From NCBI GenBank assembly GCA_947579665.1, contig OX388349.1:18260459-18324458 (forward strand): a stretch of DNA of 64,000 nucleotides, given 5' to 3'. The position numbers were made by a program, and so were the translations under genes. Of this stretch, positions 11,630-23,859 are shown piece after piece. Positions within the stretch are counted from its first letter, which is position 1; each line of letters opens with the position of its first letter. Source of the DNA: Sympetrum striolatum (lineage: Eukaryota; Arthropoda; Insecta; Odonata; Libellulidae). The notes under the pieces were generated by a model that was given only the letters and a program-made list of their open reading frames with translations, was not told where the DNA came from and searched no databases.

Positions 11630-11800
11630 ATAAATTGTGACTAGGCTGGGACGCGAACCTAGGTCCCCTACACTCCAGGTAGGTGTTCCAACCGCTGAAC
11701 TACCAAGCAGGTCCTTTTCACTTCTAAATGGAAGCTTTTACGTTCAAAGTAGTGGTGCTCCACTTAGTGGCACCAAGCACCACCAGAGGTCCTCACTGAG
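11630..11800 (-). mobile_element. tRNA-related SINE, family B, minus copy
   Basis: Read on the minus strand it has a head CACTACTTTGAACGTAAAAG and AGAAGTGAAAAGG, then a tRNA-like part with an A-box-like TAGTTCAGCGG and a B-box GGTTCGCGTCC (11649-11659), ending CCTAGTCAC. A copy at 23860-24050 shares the same order of blocks, so this is a dispersed RNA polymerase III-type element and not a tRNA gene. Its ends are approximate. Confidence 0.7.
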
Positions 11801-11865
11801 GCAACCGAAACACAAAGCTATAATAGAGGAATCAAAGGAATAGAGGAATATATATAATATAGAAA

Positions 11866-11985
11866 TATAAGGCTCCTAAGTCATGTGGACAGCGCGTTTG
11901 CCTTTGCTGAAAGCGGTCCCGGGTTCGAATCCCGGTGGGAGCCAATGTGCGAAATGACCTAAGACGTCGAAGCACTCCAAGAAGA
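11866..11985 (+). mobile_element. tRNA-derived SINE, family A
   Basis: The tRNA-like head spans 11871-11943, with GGCTCC pairing to GGGAGCC and a perfect B-box GGTTCGAATCC at 11922-11932. A tail AATGTGCGAAATGACCTAAG and GTCGAAGCACT follows. The same head and tail recur at 14307-14436 and in decayed form at 44800. The shared non-tRNA tail is why I call it a SINE and not a tRNA gene. Confidence 0.85.
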
Positions 11986-11989
11986 TTTT

Positions 11990-13585
11990 ACAAATGATAG
12001 AATACAAGATAAACTTAGCACTGGAAAGCATGCGGCTTTGTGAATTAGAAAGAGTGAATTGTTTTCATTTCCTTGGGTTGGGTTAAGTCGCACTCTTTCT
12101 TTAGTTTACCTCCAATTCCATCATTTTTCAATCGAAATTTTCCGCGTATGTAACTCACGACAGCAAACTGTCCTGGACACACATTCGTAATCTGCTGCTA
12201 CAGTAATCACTATATCACTCAAGACGTGCATTACGTGGCACGTGCAGGATAACAGTGGATTGAGTCAATAGCAAAAAGGTCTCAAGTCGTAAGATGTACT
12301 TCTTTCGCAGAGGGAGTAGATAAATCACGGAAAAATTATCAAAAATGCGTACGTTTTATGGCCCGAGGTCAATGACATTTAGTACTCCGCCATGGAATTC
12401 GCGAACACCAGTGTTCCTCAAAAAAACTCATATTATATTAGGTGAAAGGCCCGACGAAATTTATTACTCAAAATTGTTTTTTTTTATTTCCCTTAGAAAT
12501 TCATCGAGTTGTAAATTAATTCATATGAGCGACACTTCAGATAAAATACTCGATGTATAGATTACATTGTTCAATTATTTACTTTACCTTAGGCACCGAT
12601 CTATTCGCTGTATATCTCATTCATTTTCATCTTTAATGAACGGTTTTATTATCGGAATATTCATTTAGCGCTCTTTTAATCAAAACTGTGCAATATTTAC
12701 TCGAAGTTTTGAATATTCAAGTGAAGATATATTTTGCTATATGTAGTCTATTATTTCTTTGATTTAAAATGGATCATTTTTCCTGTGTGGAATGAAATGT
12801 GGCCGGCATTCATTATAATTGTATAAAAGTTTCCAAAAGTCACTCCAAATTATGGAAATATTAATATTGGGGAGGGGCACAATGGGCTAGAATGGGAAAA
12901 AATGGCAAAAAATATAAAAATGTTTTTTTTTTAGTGCGGACTTTGAAAATTTGCATGGATATTTGAATAAAATCTGTGTCCAACTATGAAAGTCATTTGC
13001 GTTGTTTTCTACTCGTAAAATTTTATAGGTGTTCGAAGTTGTCCCGAATTTGCGTTTATTTAAACATGTTGATTTTTCGCAAAATTCATCCACTTCAAGC
13101 CGATTTTGATCCCATGTGTGTGAGATCAATATAATTGCATCTTATAAACCTGTTTTTATCCTTCATAATACTTGGTCTGAATGACTACAGTTGAATATCC
13201 GCATCTTGTGTGTGTCCGGGTGTCTCACCCGGTCTCTCGGGAGAGAAGGCCAAATGAATGAATCCAGAAAACTTTTAATATCTTTGATGAAAACGTTTTC
13301 CATCAAAATTTGTTTATATACTGCTAATAATCAATAAATGTTCTATTATATCACGCATTTTCACATACTTGTTATCACTTAAGTCGAATTTTACGAAGTC
13401 ATTTCCTTAGGTGGGGCATCTCTACTGGATTTACCTTATGTCATTTCATCACAGAGTTTCTTGACTGTAAGCACTCATAAACTTTTCACTTAAGTCAGTG
13501 ACGAAGTAAGTGTACACAGTAAGTATTGTACAGATAGGTCATTCCTGCCTGTATGTGTATCAGTCTCATTCTTCTCATCATTTGC
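11990..13585. other. Spacer with no supported gene
   Basis: Only short open frames occur. None has a recognisable domain, codon-like pattern or splice framework. Confidence 0.45.
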
Positions 13586-13589
13586 ATCA

Positions 13590-14510
13590 CATTCTACATC
13601 TACATTAATACCCTACAAGCCGCCTTTCGGCGTGTGGCAGGGGGTGTAAACACCAATTGAATCGAAACTACTTCCTTATTCGGTTATTGTCGCGAATCGT
13701 TCGTGGGAAGAATGAATTTTTAAAACGATTCGTCCTAGCATCTATTTCTCTTAACTTACGTTCATTATCGGATCGACCGAGGTAGCAGGGGGGTTGCATG
13801 ATACTGATTGTATCTTCCGCAAATGTAGTTTCCCTGAATTTATTATGCAATCACAGCCTAGCTTCCAATCTCCTCTCTTTCAAGGATTCCCAACCTACGT
13901 CTGAGAGCATTTTTGTAACGCTTCCTTTTATATTGTAGCATTTCTTAACAAAACGAGCCGCTTTACGCTGCACTTTCGCGGGTACACGTTTCATCCGCCG
14001 GATCCCATATACTTGCCGCATATTCCAGAAGGGGTCTGACCAAGGTAAAATAACATCGCTCTCTCACCTTTTCATCGCATTTACTGACAATACGCTTTAC
14101 AAAGTCAAGCCTTTTACTTACTTTGCCTCAGATTTTTCGAATATGCGTGCTCCAATTTAAGTTATTAGTAATGTTGATCCCGAGATATTCAACTGAATCT
14201 ACTACTTTTATATTAATTCCATTAATTTTGTAGGGGTGATTTGGAAGCAATATTTTCTTTTCGAAGAAATTAACTACGGAGCATTTACCTACATTAATAT
14301 CTAATTAGGCTCCCGGATAGTCATGTGGACTGCGCGTTTGCCTTCGGTGAAAGCGATCCCGGGTTCGAATCCCGGTGGGAGCCAATGTGTGAAATGACCT
14401 AAGCTGTCGAAGCACTTTTAAAAATACTACTACTACAATATCTAATTCCCATTTTTCGCACCACCTTTGGATGAGTACTAAATCGTTTGAGAGAGATGTT
14501 CGTTGTGACA
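13590..14510 (-). pseudogene. CR1/Jockey-like non-LTR retrotransposon, 3' end, split by a SINE
   Basis: Minus-strand translation gives the end of a reverse transcriptase and its conserved tail: DLVLIQRWCEKWELDINVGK, SVEYLGINITNNLNWSTHI, RERCYFTLVRPLLEYAASIW, TKMLSDVGWESLKERRLEAR and finally TNRFKNSFFPRTIRDNNR with a stop. Stops and frameshifts (an in-frame TGA after STHIRKI, another after EARL) show it is dead. The 3' UTR follows to about 13590, with a CGCC-GAAA-GGCG hairpin (RNA sense) at 13621-13632 and a terminal TGTAGATGTAGA. Sequence upstream of the YADD region is missing or too decayed, so the copy is 5'-truncated. The SINE at 14307-14436 interrupts it. Confidence 0.87.
14307..14436 (+). 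mobile_element. tRNA-derived SINE, family A, nested in the LINE
   Basis: The tRNA-like head is 14308-14383 (GGCTCCC pairing with GGGAGCC, B-box GGTTCGAATCC). The tail ends in a short ACT-repeat run. The element is flanked by a perfect 11-bp duplication AATATCTAATT at 14296-14306 and 14437-14447. The LINE reading continues on both sides once it is skipped, so both its length (130 bp) and its insertion are seen directly. Confidence 0.93.
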
Positions 14511-14519
14511 CAAATGATG

Positions 14520-16690
14520 AAAAGAAGAAGAAATTTCTTTCACCAATCGTCAATGTTTCGTCAATCATAACCGGAAATAATTCATCCTCTTCAATTTCAA
14601 CATTTCAACGATTAAATCAGCAAAAGAGACACCTTCGATTCCAAATGTCACCGAATGTACTAAAAGGGCAGTCTTTTCACAATTCCTCTTTCAATGGCTT
14701 TCCAATATCCAAGTGCGTCTGCTGCAGACAGGGAAAAGGACCTTTCAGAGACCATTGGGTTTTGAAGGGTTATCGGAAACATTCGTTCATACCATTGAAA
14801 TTGTGAAAATATGCGGAACTTGGTGCCGCAAACAGTTTTAGTTACCATGGTTATCTTTGTTCGCATTTCAATCCAGTCTATTTATTTTGAAGAAACGATT
14901 TCCTCGAGTGGTTTTAAAGGCTCGGAAAGGGAAGTTTTGGTTACGTGATCCTTTCAAATGATTCACTTAGCACTGAATAAATCAGATTTTTTGCTATATT
15001 TCTTTATGTGTATATTATTATTTATGTTTATTTTTATGTATCATTATTTTTTTAAATATATTATTTGAGGTTATATTCTATGACGATTATTGTTCTAAAT
15101 TAGGAATTGTGGTAAAAATGACTTAGTATTTTTTCTTCTTTAAGCAACTATTGGATTTTTATTTCAATTTATTAATTAAAATAATGATGTATAGTACAAA
15201 TTATGTATTAAAACCATCCCATATATTTCAACCAGTGCAGCGAGCGGCCACGGTCTTCATTGAACACTGATATGCCATATAGCATTTACATTTAATTCCA
15301 CTAATATGTTGGTACTATTTAGGGCTATTCCAATTACATTCATTTGAAACACTTATCAATGCGAACTAAAATATATAAATATATAATCTTTATAATAAAT
15401 ATATAAAAATATATAATATATATATTATAAATATATAATCTATAATAGTCTTTCAATTTGTTGCAATTTACTTCTGTGCACATGTTGATGGCGTTTAAAC
15501 GCAATTCTCTTTGAAGTTTCCCTTTAGGAGCAAACTAAATAGTCTCTGTATGGCCTAACTTTATTTGTTTAACTTACAAAAACCATCCTTCGATACTTTT
15601 TACCTAAAAGACTTGTATAATGAATAAGGGAACTACGTAAAAGTAATTTAGTATTGAAGAATGTTTTTACTTTGAGAAAACGTAGTATATAGGAGATGTA
15701 GCAATGCTGTATTTTTTGACTGGGTGGTACTTGTATTGTCTTGTATTGAGATAAGTGTATTTGTATTGAGGAAGTTGGAGTATATTAATTGATACTAACT
15801 AGGTAATTAAGGCAAGATAATTAGGGCAATTGTAATGTGTTGATTGGTAATAATAGTTGATCAATGTAGTTGTAATTGGGTGTTAATTTTATTAAAGTAG
15901 TGTTGTTGTTAGTGGATGATAGTGGATACTCAAGTAGTCATTGACGCTGCACTATTGTAGTTAGATTTGAATGTATTGTTGAATCTTGTAGTGTTTTTAT
16001 GTACTTGTGTCAATTGCGTTGTGATTGTTACCACCGAAATATAGGTTCATCTGTGACATTTGAGTAACAATAATAATATAAATATCTCAAAATAACATTA
16101 TATTATCCTATGTTAAATATAACAACCATATATGGAGTATAGGACGAATGTAATAGTTAAAATTATTCAGTATACGCAAACAGAATTTTGCTACCTCATG
16201 TAATATTTCCTTATATTTAGTAATAATAACACCATGTATATATTTTTAATCAAATCAAAGGTTTATTTAATTAATTTATATTTAATCTGAAGTTATTATC
16301 GTGTTTGTATTACCATTATCGTATTGTAATACCATGGATTCTCTTAGAATCATTAACATATATTCATACTATAAATAGTAATAATAGTCTGTGAATGGTA
16401 AATATCATTTATAAACTGTTTATTAATCCGGAAATGGAAAAGATGAAAATGACAGTTTTCGATTTGGTTTTCAGTATTTTCTCAATCAAAGTCATTCCTG
16501 TTTTGACAAGGGTCTTCAGCGCTGTCTATTCCTCGACTTGTTTTTTAAACTTCCGAGTGGATATCCGGGAAATGATTGACGTCCGCTATCGCTGTGGTTT
16601 TCGGGGCCTTTCACCGACTTACTCCATCGCGTTAAAAATATTGGCGGGAAAGAAAACCTATTATTTCCGTACGAATCGTTAATTGGTGCC
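14520..16690. other. AT-rich spacer with a G+T-skewed tract
   Basis: No gene is supported. From about 15700 to 16040 the + strand is strongly enriched in T and G and poor in C, with many TTGTATTG- and GTAGTTG-like words but no fixed repeat period. Confidence 0.45.
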
Positions 16691-16699
16691 ACGCTTTGG

Positions 16700-17890
16700 A
16701 ATATCCATTTAACCAGTGCTAATGCTTTGATTTCCCTCTGCGGATCCACTCTGGATGTTAAGCGATCCCTCTTTTGCAGAGGGTCGCCTGGAAATGCGTT
16801 AATCCCCCCACGGGTTTAGGGGAAGCCTCTCATCGAGCGGTTCTTGTCCCGCTCCGTCGACAGATAGCGCTCGGGTGCTTTTACGCCTTTGTTCGCAAGC
16901 AGTTGGGTGCCGGAAACAGTCCACTTCGAACCACGGAGGTGAAGGCGCAGGGGACAGCACCTCCAGAGCAGGTTGGTGCCATTTTTATACACTCTTTAGA
17001 TTTACAATCGGCTCAACAATGGGACTGTTTGTTGCGAGTCTAGGCGGTTACATTGTTACGGCCTTTGTTTATTCCGCCGGCGTTTTTCGTCGGAGGCGAT
17101 TGTCGCAGGGCAATAGAGATAACGGTTTTCCGGACGTGTTTTGTGGCAGTCGCGTGTTATCGCTCAACTTCCTTCACGGAATGATTTTTTCGTGCACGGG
17201 GAATTCAGTGCGATTCCTCGCCCAGGGGTTAATAACTTTCGTTCTCGAACATTCCCAATTTTGCTCCGAAAGGGAGAGCCCTAATTGGAGTCTTTTTCGA
17301 GGACTTGCGCAATCCATTTCCTCGGCGGACGGGAAGGTAAATTTGCTCAGTGTCTCCTCGTTGTTGATTTTTTTGCGCTGTCTCCGTGACGTCAGTCAGG
17401 GCCTAAGGGTCGGGCGAAGGCCACATCCTCGGCTGATCGATAAATATCTCATTTCTGCCGAAAGGGTCCCGTATCTCCCCTTAAGCCAATTTCCCTCACT
17501 CTTTTTTTACGATCTTACGGATTTTTTTACGACTGCGAAACTCGCGAGGCGTGCTTTGTCTCACGCCCACGCTGCGAGGGATTCCCCCACCCCCTCTCCT
17601 GTTCTCGCGCCGCGTTTATTTCTTGTCGCGAAATTACGCCTTCGCTATTCGCGACAATGACAGCGTGGGTGTGATCGTTGAGTTGTTTCCTTTCCCGTGC
17701 AAATTATTCCGTAAAAAGGTCTTTCTGAATGACGGTCCCGCGATTCAAGCCAACGCCCGCAGTCCACGTGAATGGTGGAGGAATTTCGTGAGTATTTGGA
17801 AAAAAATGGTCGGAATAAATTCGCGACTCCAGATTTCTTTTTTTTCTAAATTTGATCGTACTTGCTGTTCAAAATGTCTTGATCGATAAT
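16700..17890. promoter_or_regulatory. GC/CpG-rich island, probably non-coding
   Basis: Base composition rises sharply compared with both flanks, and a perfect TGACGTCA lies at about 17387. The longest open frame of the window (16875-17660, +, 261 codons) falls here. Its protein has no recognisable domain, has Cys/Arg/Ser-rich runs typical of GC-rich chance frames, and overlaps other open frames in the same strand. A conserved regulatory element, an alternative promoter or an unrecognised exon are all possible. I favour cis-regulatory DNA. Confidence 0.35.
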
Positions 17891-17899
17891 CTGTGCTAG

Positions 17900-20160
17900 A
17901 ATTTAACTTGGAAGAAGGGTCCAGGAAATCTATTGTCATCTTTTGGAAGATGGTTGTTCGAATTCAGTTGTCAAAGATTAGTTGCCGCGGAATTTCATGT
18001 GATTTTTATTTCAAGGAGTTATTCTTCAATTCTTTAAAACACGCAAATATGAACGGATTTCCGTAGCAATTGGTTTATTTGGCTGATAAAACATCAAGCA
18101 GCCTTATTCTTGCATTTTTTTAACCTGGTGTAAAAAATGTTACATTCGAAATACATTTTTATGCATCAATTATTATATGTGATGCATATATATATTATAG
18201 TGTACATAATTTTTGATTTAATATAGTATTTAATAATTTATTTCTACAGGGTAGATGTAACGAAATAAAATTAAAATATGTACTTAGTTTTTGTTCCTAA
18301 AAAATATGAGTTGCGTATTAATTAAGTTATCAAAATTATTTCAGCAACTAAGTATTTTTATTTTATTTTGTTGTATCTATCTAAATGGAGACTACATAGT
18401 CAAATCAATAGTATTTGTATTATAATAATAATTCTTTATTGTTATGTATGTTATGTAATATAAAAAAAATACTAAGGTTACTAAAAAATACATTAGGAGG
18501 TAAATAAAACTTCATTTTTGAAGTTTTATTTACCAATATATATTATAAAACAAACTTTCTATTTTTAAATCATTCTTATTGATGCTCAATTATTATTTCT
18601 TATCAATCAATTATTCCGATTCTACCAACATGTTTATTGGTATTAATTTGCTATTAAGATATTAATTTTATACATATAATATGCATATTAATTGAGTGAT
18701 AAACTGTCAGTAATTGTCCGTAATTAATGGTTATTATTGCTAATCGCTTTTCAAACCAATTCATTGGTATATTATTGTTATTTTTTATATCTAATATAAA
18801 TAATTGCTGCAGAAAACAATTTGCTCTTTCTTATATTTTAAAATCTTCGCTGTGTTATCAGCTATTGTATGTAATTGGTGCAAATGATTCTAACGGAAGC
18901 CGAAGGGATTTTATGTTTATAAATATGTATTACATATTTAAGGGATATCTCTCTATTACATTATTTTTAGATTATAATAATATGTGATTCGCTTTGGTGG
19001 ATTAGGTCTCTTTTATATTTTTTTCTATATTTTATCTTGGCAAAATGTATGATGGAAAAATTACTGAATTTCAATCAATTTTTTGTTCCACTGTTTTATT
19101 ATATTCCAGTTGAAAGCCACTAAATACGAAGTTATCTTTCTGGAAAATGCATGAAGTCGTGAAATTTATTTTTTAGCTTATTTTAGATGAAGCGGAGTGG
19201 AAATTGAATACTTAAGTGAATAGTAGAATATCGGAAAAAGGCAATGATCCAAATATTTCATGCATGTGAAAACATACTCTGTCAATCGGAATTTCCGTTT
19301 TACGTTTATGAAATGCCATCCCACCGCTCGACATTTTAAGCTTTTCTATTACTGAAAAACTTTCCTTCCCATCCAATCTCAGAGGCAGTGTACTATTCGG
19401 TGAACAGGTGCTAAAACGCGGTTCATTTCTATCGTTCAGGAGCAGCTACGATTTTGTACGTATTTGGAATTTGCATATTGAGTTTCCCATTCTTATCAGA
19501 TATGTCGAATAATGATAATTTGGCCACTCTTTAAAAAAAAATGGCGAAAAATTTGTTTCCCTTTTCGTTGAGCTAAAAAAAAATATCCGTAGAAAAATCC
19601 GTATCCGTACTCCATTATTAAAAGTAACTCATGTGTTTGAAGATATTTACTGCGGGAAAAGATTATAAAAAGGACCATTCAAATTGCTTTATCATCTGCC
19701 CTATTACCTGGAGGATTTACTGAACTTCATCCCTGATCTGTTACATCGTTCTGCAAGTTATAAAAATAGGAAAGATATCTGAATCCATTTTCCGGATGAA
19801 TCTAATATTGTAGGTCGGTAAAAGGTTGAGATCATTGTTTTATAGGTCAGTAGGTCGATATGTATTCAAAAGTACTCATTACAGGCTTGACAGGAAGCTC
19901 ATATTCATGATGAAATTACTTTTATATTTATATATTTGAAAATAAAAATACTTTTAACTCATTAATAACTATTACGACGATACTAGTGAAATCAAAATAT
20001 AGTCTTGATGTGAAAGTCTTAAAAATGCTCACGTTACTAACACGAAAATGGCTACCGATAAATTCCCGAAATAGATTTGCTACAGGTCTAGCTCTTGTTG
20101 CTCATTGCTCATAACAGTAACCCTTCCGAGCGTGGCTCAATGATTGGAATATCGAAAAAA
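17900..20160. other. AT-rich spacer
   Basis: No gene recognised. It contains the perfect stem-loop listed separately at 18499-18534. Confidence 0.45.
18499..18534. repeat. Perfect 16-bp inverted repeat with 4-base loop
   Basis: GGTAAATAAAACTTCA is followed by TTTT and its exact reverse complement. It could form a cruciform or RNA hairpin. It is AT-rich, and without relatives its origin is unknown. Confidence 0.8.
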
Positions 20161-20164
20161 TAGT

Positions 20165-20690
20165 GTCTATGTCTATTCACTGTCCCTGCAATCCACATTT
20201 CTGTGGGTGGCAGGGGGTGCAAGCACCATGACTCTATTTTACAATCGATTGCTTTCGCGTATCGTTCGCGGAAAAAATGACTTCTTGAATCGATTCGTTC
20301 CAGCATCTATTTCCCTGATCTTCTTCGCAGTATCAGAACGGCCTATATAACAGGGAGGTCTCATTATATCGGTTACATCTTCTGAGAATGTGCTTTCTTT
20401 GAACTTTCTTAGTATCCTTTGTATAAATCTTCTAAAGATTCCCATCCCACCCAAATGAATCATTATGAGTAACGCTCGCTGTTTTATCGTAGCAATTATT
20501 TGCAAAGCGCATCGCCTTTCGCTGTTCCTTCTCTAATTCCCGAATATGACTCTTTTCGGCAGGATCCCATACACTACTGAATACTTAAGGTGAGACCTAA
20601 CTAAAAGTGCTAAATAACATCGCTCGCGAACTTTGTCTTCGCTTCTACCGACTATTCCCTTAACGAAGCCGAGTTTCTCTTAATAATGTT
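20165..20690 (-). pseudogene. CR1/Jockey-like LINE 3' end, second copy
   Basis: It has the same family tail as 13590-14510: DIMRPPCYIGRSDTAKKIRE and TNRFKKSFFPRTIRESNRL then stop. Upstream on the minus strand are decayed RERCYLALL- and RELEKEQRKAMRFANNCY-like blocks in shifting frames. The 3' hairpin CCACA-GAAA-TGTGG (RNA sense) is at 20193-20206, followed by the CACCCCCTGCCAC-type UTR. It is dead and 5'-truncated. Confidence 0.85.
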
Positions 20691-20699
20691 GGTTCGCAT

Positions 20700-22764
20700 A
20701 CTATTTGAAATTGTGGTTATCCTTAGTTAGGTGATTTCTTCCTCTCATTTCATCATTTTCCGCATATTTCGATTTAGCAAATTTGACTTCGATCCCTAGA
20801 TATGACTATCCCCAAACGGGTGATCCTAAAAGAACTGTTCTGAAAACACATAGACGAAAGAACATAACAGAGAGTTAATTATTCAGAAAAAGAAATGAAA
20901 TAGAAGTTAATTATTCAATTAATGAGATATAATACCAGTTTCCGGAAAGAAAATTGGGTTTGTTTTCTTTTCTCGGTTGTTTTTATCCTCTTACCTTACA
21001 TTTAGGCTTATCTCGATATCCTGTGAAAACATCCTGCAGATATGAGATTTTGATTCTACTGGAATGATACAAGGGCTGCCTAAGATAACGGGGTAATCTC
21101 GTGGCGGATGCTTCCAACGACGATGACCATTGGGATAAAAAAGATTGAGGGAAATGTAGATGTAATACAAAAGTGGAGAACCTACGGCTTTTAGGCCGCA
21201 TCCGGCCTTTCCTCGCGTTCAGTGCGGCCTGAATCTTCTCGCCTTTAAGAAAAATCAAAATTTTAACGTTTGGTAAACCTGTTCAGGTTCTCGTAAGGAG
21301 TAAGTATAGGAATGAGTTTTTAGTGTATCTAGTTTTTCCATTTCTTAACTCACCGAATCAATTGGGTATATTAAATAAAATATTTACTTTTTTAGTTTTT
21401 TGGCTGCTAAATTTATTTTCCTATTAACAATTTCAACGACGGCCTATTTAAGTATGAGAATACTTCAACTCAGGCTCTAACTAATTAAAAAAAACGATGA
21501 AAAGTTATCCTTAAGTTTACATAATTTAACATGTTAGGTCATGAACTTTATATTACATCACCTTGAATGATAACAGTTAAAACATTGTCGAAAAACTCTC
21601 ATTATATAATTAGTGGAGAGTGAACTCCTTTGTTATAGACTTCTTTCAAACCGAACAGCTTTTAAATGATAGACTATAATAGTCGCTGGACAACAATGGG
21701 ATATGATTTCAATTATATTAGCATCAAAAACTTCATCCTCATTGTTTGATACTATTTTTACATCCTGCTTCAAAAATTACGGTAGTATATCGCTTATATA
21801 ACATCAGAAAACAAAATATTTCTACATTAAGGAAATCGCAAAAAATCATGACCTATAAATACATTTCTATATCACTATACTTTTTGTAAAAGTGCTTCGA
21901 CAGCTTAGGTTATTTTGTACCTTTTGAATGTAAGTCCCTGTTGGGATTCAGAACCCTAATTCATTAAGTTATGAAACTGGTAGCCAATACAATATTGTAT
22001 GGAAATTACCAAGTGTTTCTATTCATTTAAATTTCTAATACATTTCCTTCAGATAAATACCATTGAGGATTCAAAGTTTTTCATGAGAGAGTTAAGCAGG
22101 AATGAAAGTCTGTTTTGGGGGTATCATTCGCAGTAAACGAGGTACTCATTTAAATGTCTGGGGACATTCCTCATAACGTAATACCAAAATTCTCTGGGGA
22201 TAATCGCGCTGAAGCCATGATATATCTTACAGAGATGCACACGAGCAGGAAGCAAAGTTGTTTTCACCAAAGATCTACCCGTTCCTCTTTTCTATTCATT
22301 TATCCTACTAATCTCTCTCGTTAAACGCTCGCTATTCTATCGTCTTATTAAATTCTCTTTCAACTGATGTGGATCCATTTTCATTGACAAAAGATTCCTT
22401 CATAAAGCTAGGATTATCCTTTCATCACAAGAAATGCTTACTCACTTAGAGATTGCCTTTCATATTATGTACTGTTTCCCCTCTCTTATGTTACGTTTTT
22501 AATTTGTAGATTTTCGTGTACTTATGATCAGTAGACGAGGTAATTATTTTATGTTTTGAGACATTCATTATTATGTAAATAAATAAATGATACAAAAAAT
22601 CCTTGGAGACAATCGAACTTTAACTATAATATAGCTCACAGCACAAAAATAGGACAAAAATTGTTTTTCGCATAATAATGCATCAAAAAACAAAAATTCA
22701 CGTATAAGTACATAACAGTTTCTTCAGTTTATAATGTCCCCAAAGAAAAACGGATTTGAAAGAA
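20700..22764. other. Spacer with no supported gene
   Basis: Nothing recognised. A short GC-rich stretch at 21110-21240 contains ATCCGGCC- and GCGGCC-like words and an open minus frame of 91 codons with no family resemblance. Confidence 0.4.
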
Positions 22765-22860
22765 TTCTGACATGACCGGGACTCAAACTCAGATCCTCCA
22801 CTTGCAGGGCGATTAATCTCTTCAATTAAGCAATCTAGCTAGAATTTTAGACTTTTGTTT
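22765..22860 (-). mobile_element. tRNA-like SINE relic
   Basis: On the minus strand an A-box-like TTGCTTAATTGAAG is followed about 40 bases later by a B-box-like GAGTTTGAGTCCCGG, the spacing of RNA polymerase III promoters. No clean acceptor-stem pairing is visible, so this is a decayed tRNA-derived element and not a tRNA. Confidence 0.45.
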
Positions 22861-23476
22861 TGGGAGACCATGTAGACAAGGATGAGAAGAATATCCTCAC
22901 CCTATCCGACATTTTTCATATCCGTTTCTCCATTTCCAGTATCCTATGATAGATCATCCAGTATGTATGTATAGTATGTATGAGAGTATAATTAGTTGCG
23001 TTTACTCCTTCCTTACATTCATAGGAGAAGCAGTATTCAATAACTACTCAGTTTCCCCACGAAATTACGTTACTAAAATGGCGTCACCAGTAACATTTTA
23101 ATATAGGGTACTTTACCCCAAAATTTGGTACGTTTGAAAAACCTGATGATCAATCATTCACTTTTCCTCCTATTTTTTATGTAAAGTGTAATATGGCGTG
23201 TTTCAATGTTTAGCGTCTGTGTTGGTAGAGTTCGATTTTGGATTGGGTGAAGCGTTGCGTGCAAATAAGCTTTCAAACGAGGAAGCTGCTCTATATCATA
23301 TGAGCTTATTAGTAGCACGAATGAAAACGATTTTAAATGCTTCTCGCTAGCGGGAATTAACCTAACATGAAGAACAGATTGGAGCGTAAATCGTATCCTC
23401 CTGAGTTGCTAATCTATTGTGTGGGAAAACAGATTGAAAGAGTGTTAATAGAATAAAAGTCTATTATATTCACTAG

Positions 23477-23726
23477 CAGGGACGGATCCAGGGGGGTGGT
23501 CCTGGGGGTCCGGACCGCCCCCGAAATTGCACTTGTGCCTATTTTTCGAAAATGAAACTCGAATAATGCAAATAAAACACAATTTAATAAGCAATCACTA
23601 GCGAAAAAATTCGAGTTTGTCTAGCACAATTTTAACGTCACGTTTTGTGAAAGCCGAAATATCTTCTATTTTTAAATATTTCGATCGGACCCCCCCCCCC
23701 AAAATTTGTTTCTAGATCCGAACCTG
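23477..23726 (+). mobile_element. hAT-type MITE, copy 1
   Basis: The element is 250 bp, begins CAGGGACGGATCCAGG and ends with a mutated matching inverted repeat (TAGATCCGAACCTG). It is flanked by perfect 8-bp direct repeats TTCACTAG at 23469-23476 and 23727-23734, the target duplication size of hAT transposons. A near-identical copy lies at 58138-58385. It has no coding capacity, so any movement depended on a transposase elsewhere. Confidence 0.93.
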
Positions 23727-23859
23727 TTCACTAGCATTCGGCCTGTGACCGGGTCTTTTAATTATGTTCTCCTCCACCCTTCCTTGTCTTTACCCAATCT
23801 CTTTATTCTCCCATATCCACCTTCTTCTTTTACATGAGATGTAAATGAATTTAAACTCA

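Noticed and set aside
11871..11943. Functional tRNA gene (also 14308-14383)
   Set aside because: Two copies share the same non-tRNA tail, one with an 11-bp target duplication, and the anticodon arm does not fold well. They are SINE heads.
16875..17660. 261-codon open frame as a protein gene
   Set aside because: No domain, poor start context, Arg/Ser/Cys-rich chance composition in a GC-rich island and other frames open in the same DNA. Kept only as an island.
20983..21258. 91-codon minus frame as a mobile-element protein
   Set aside because: No motif could be matched and no termini or second copy were found.
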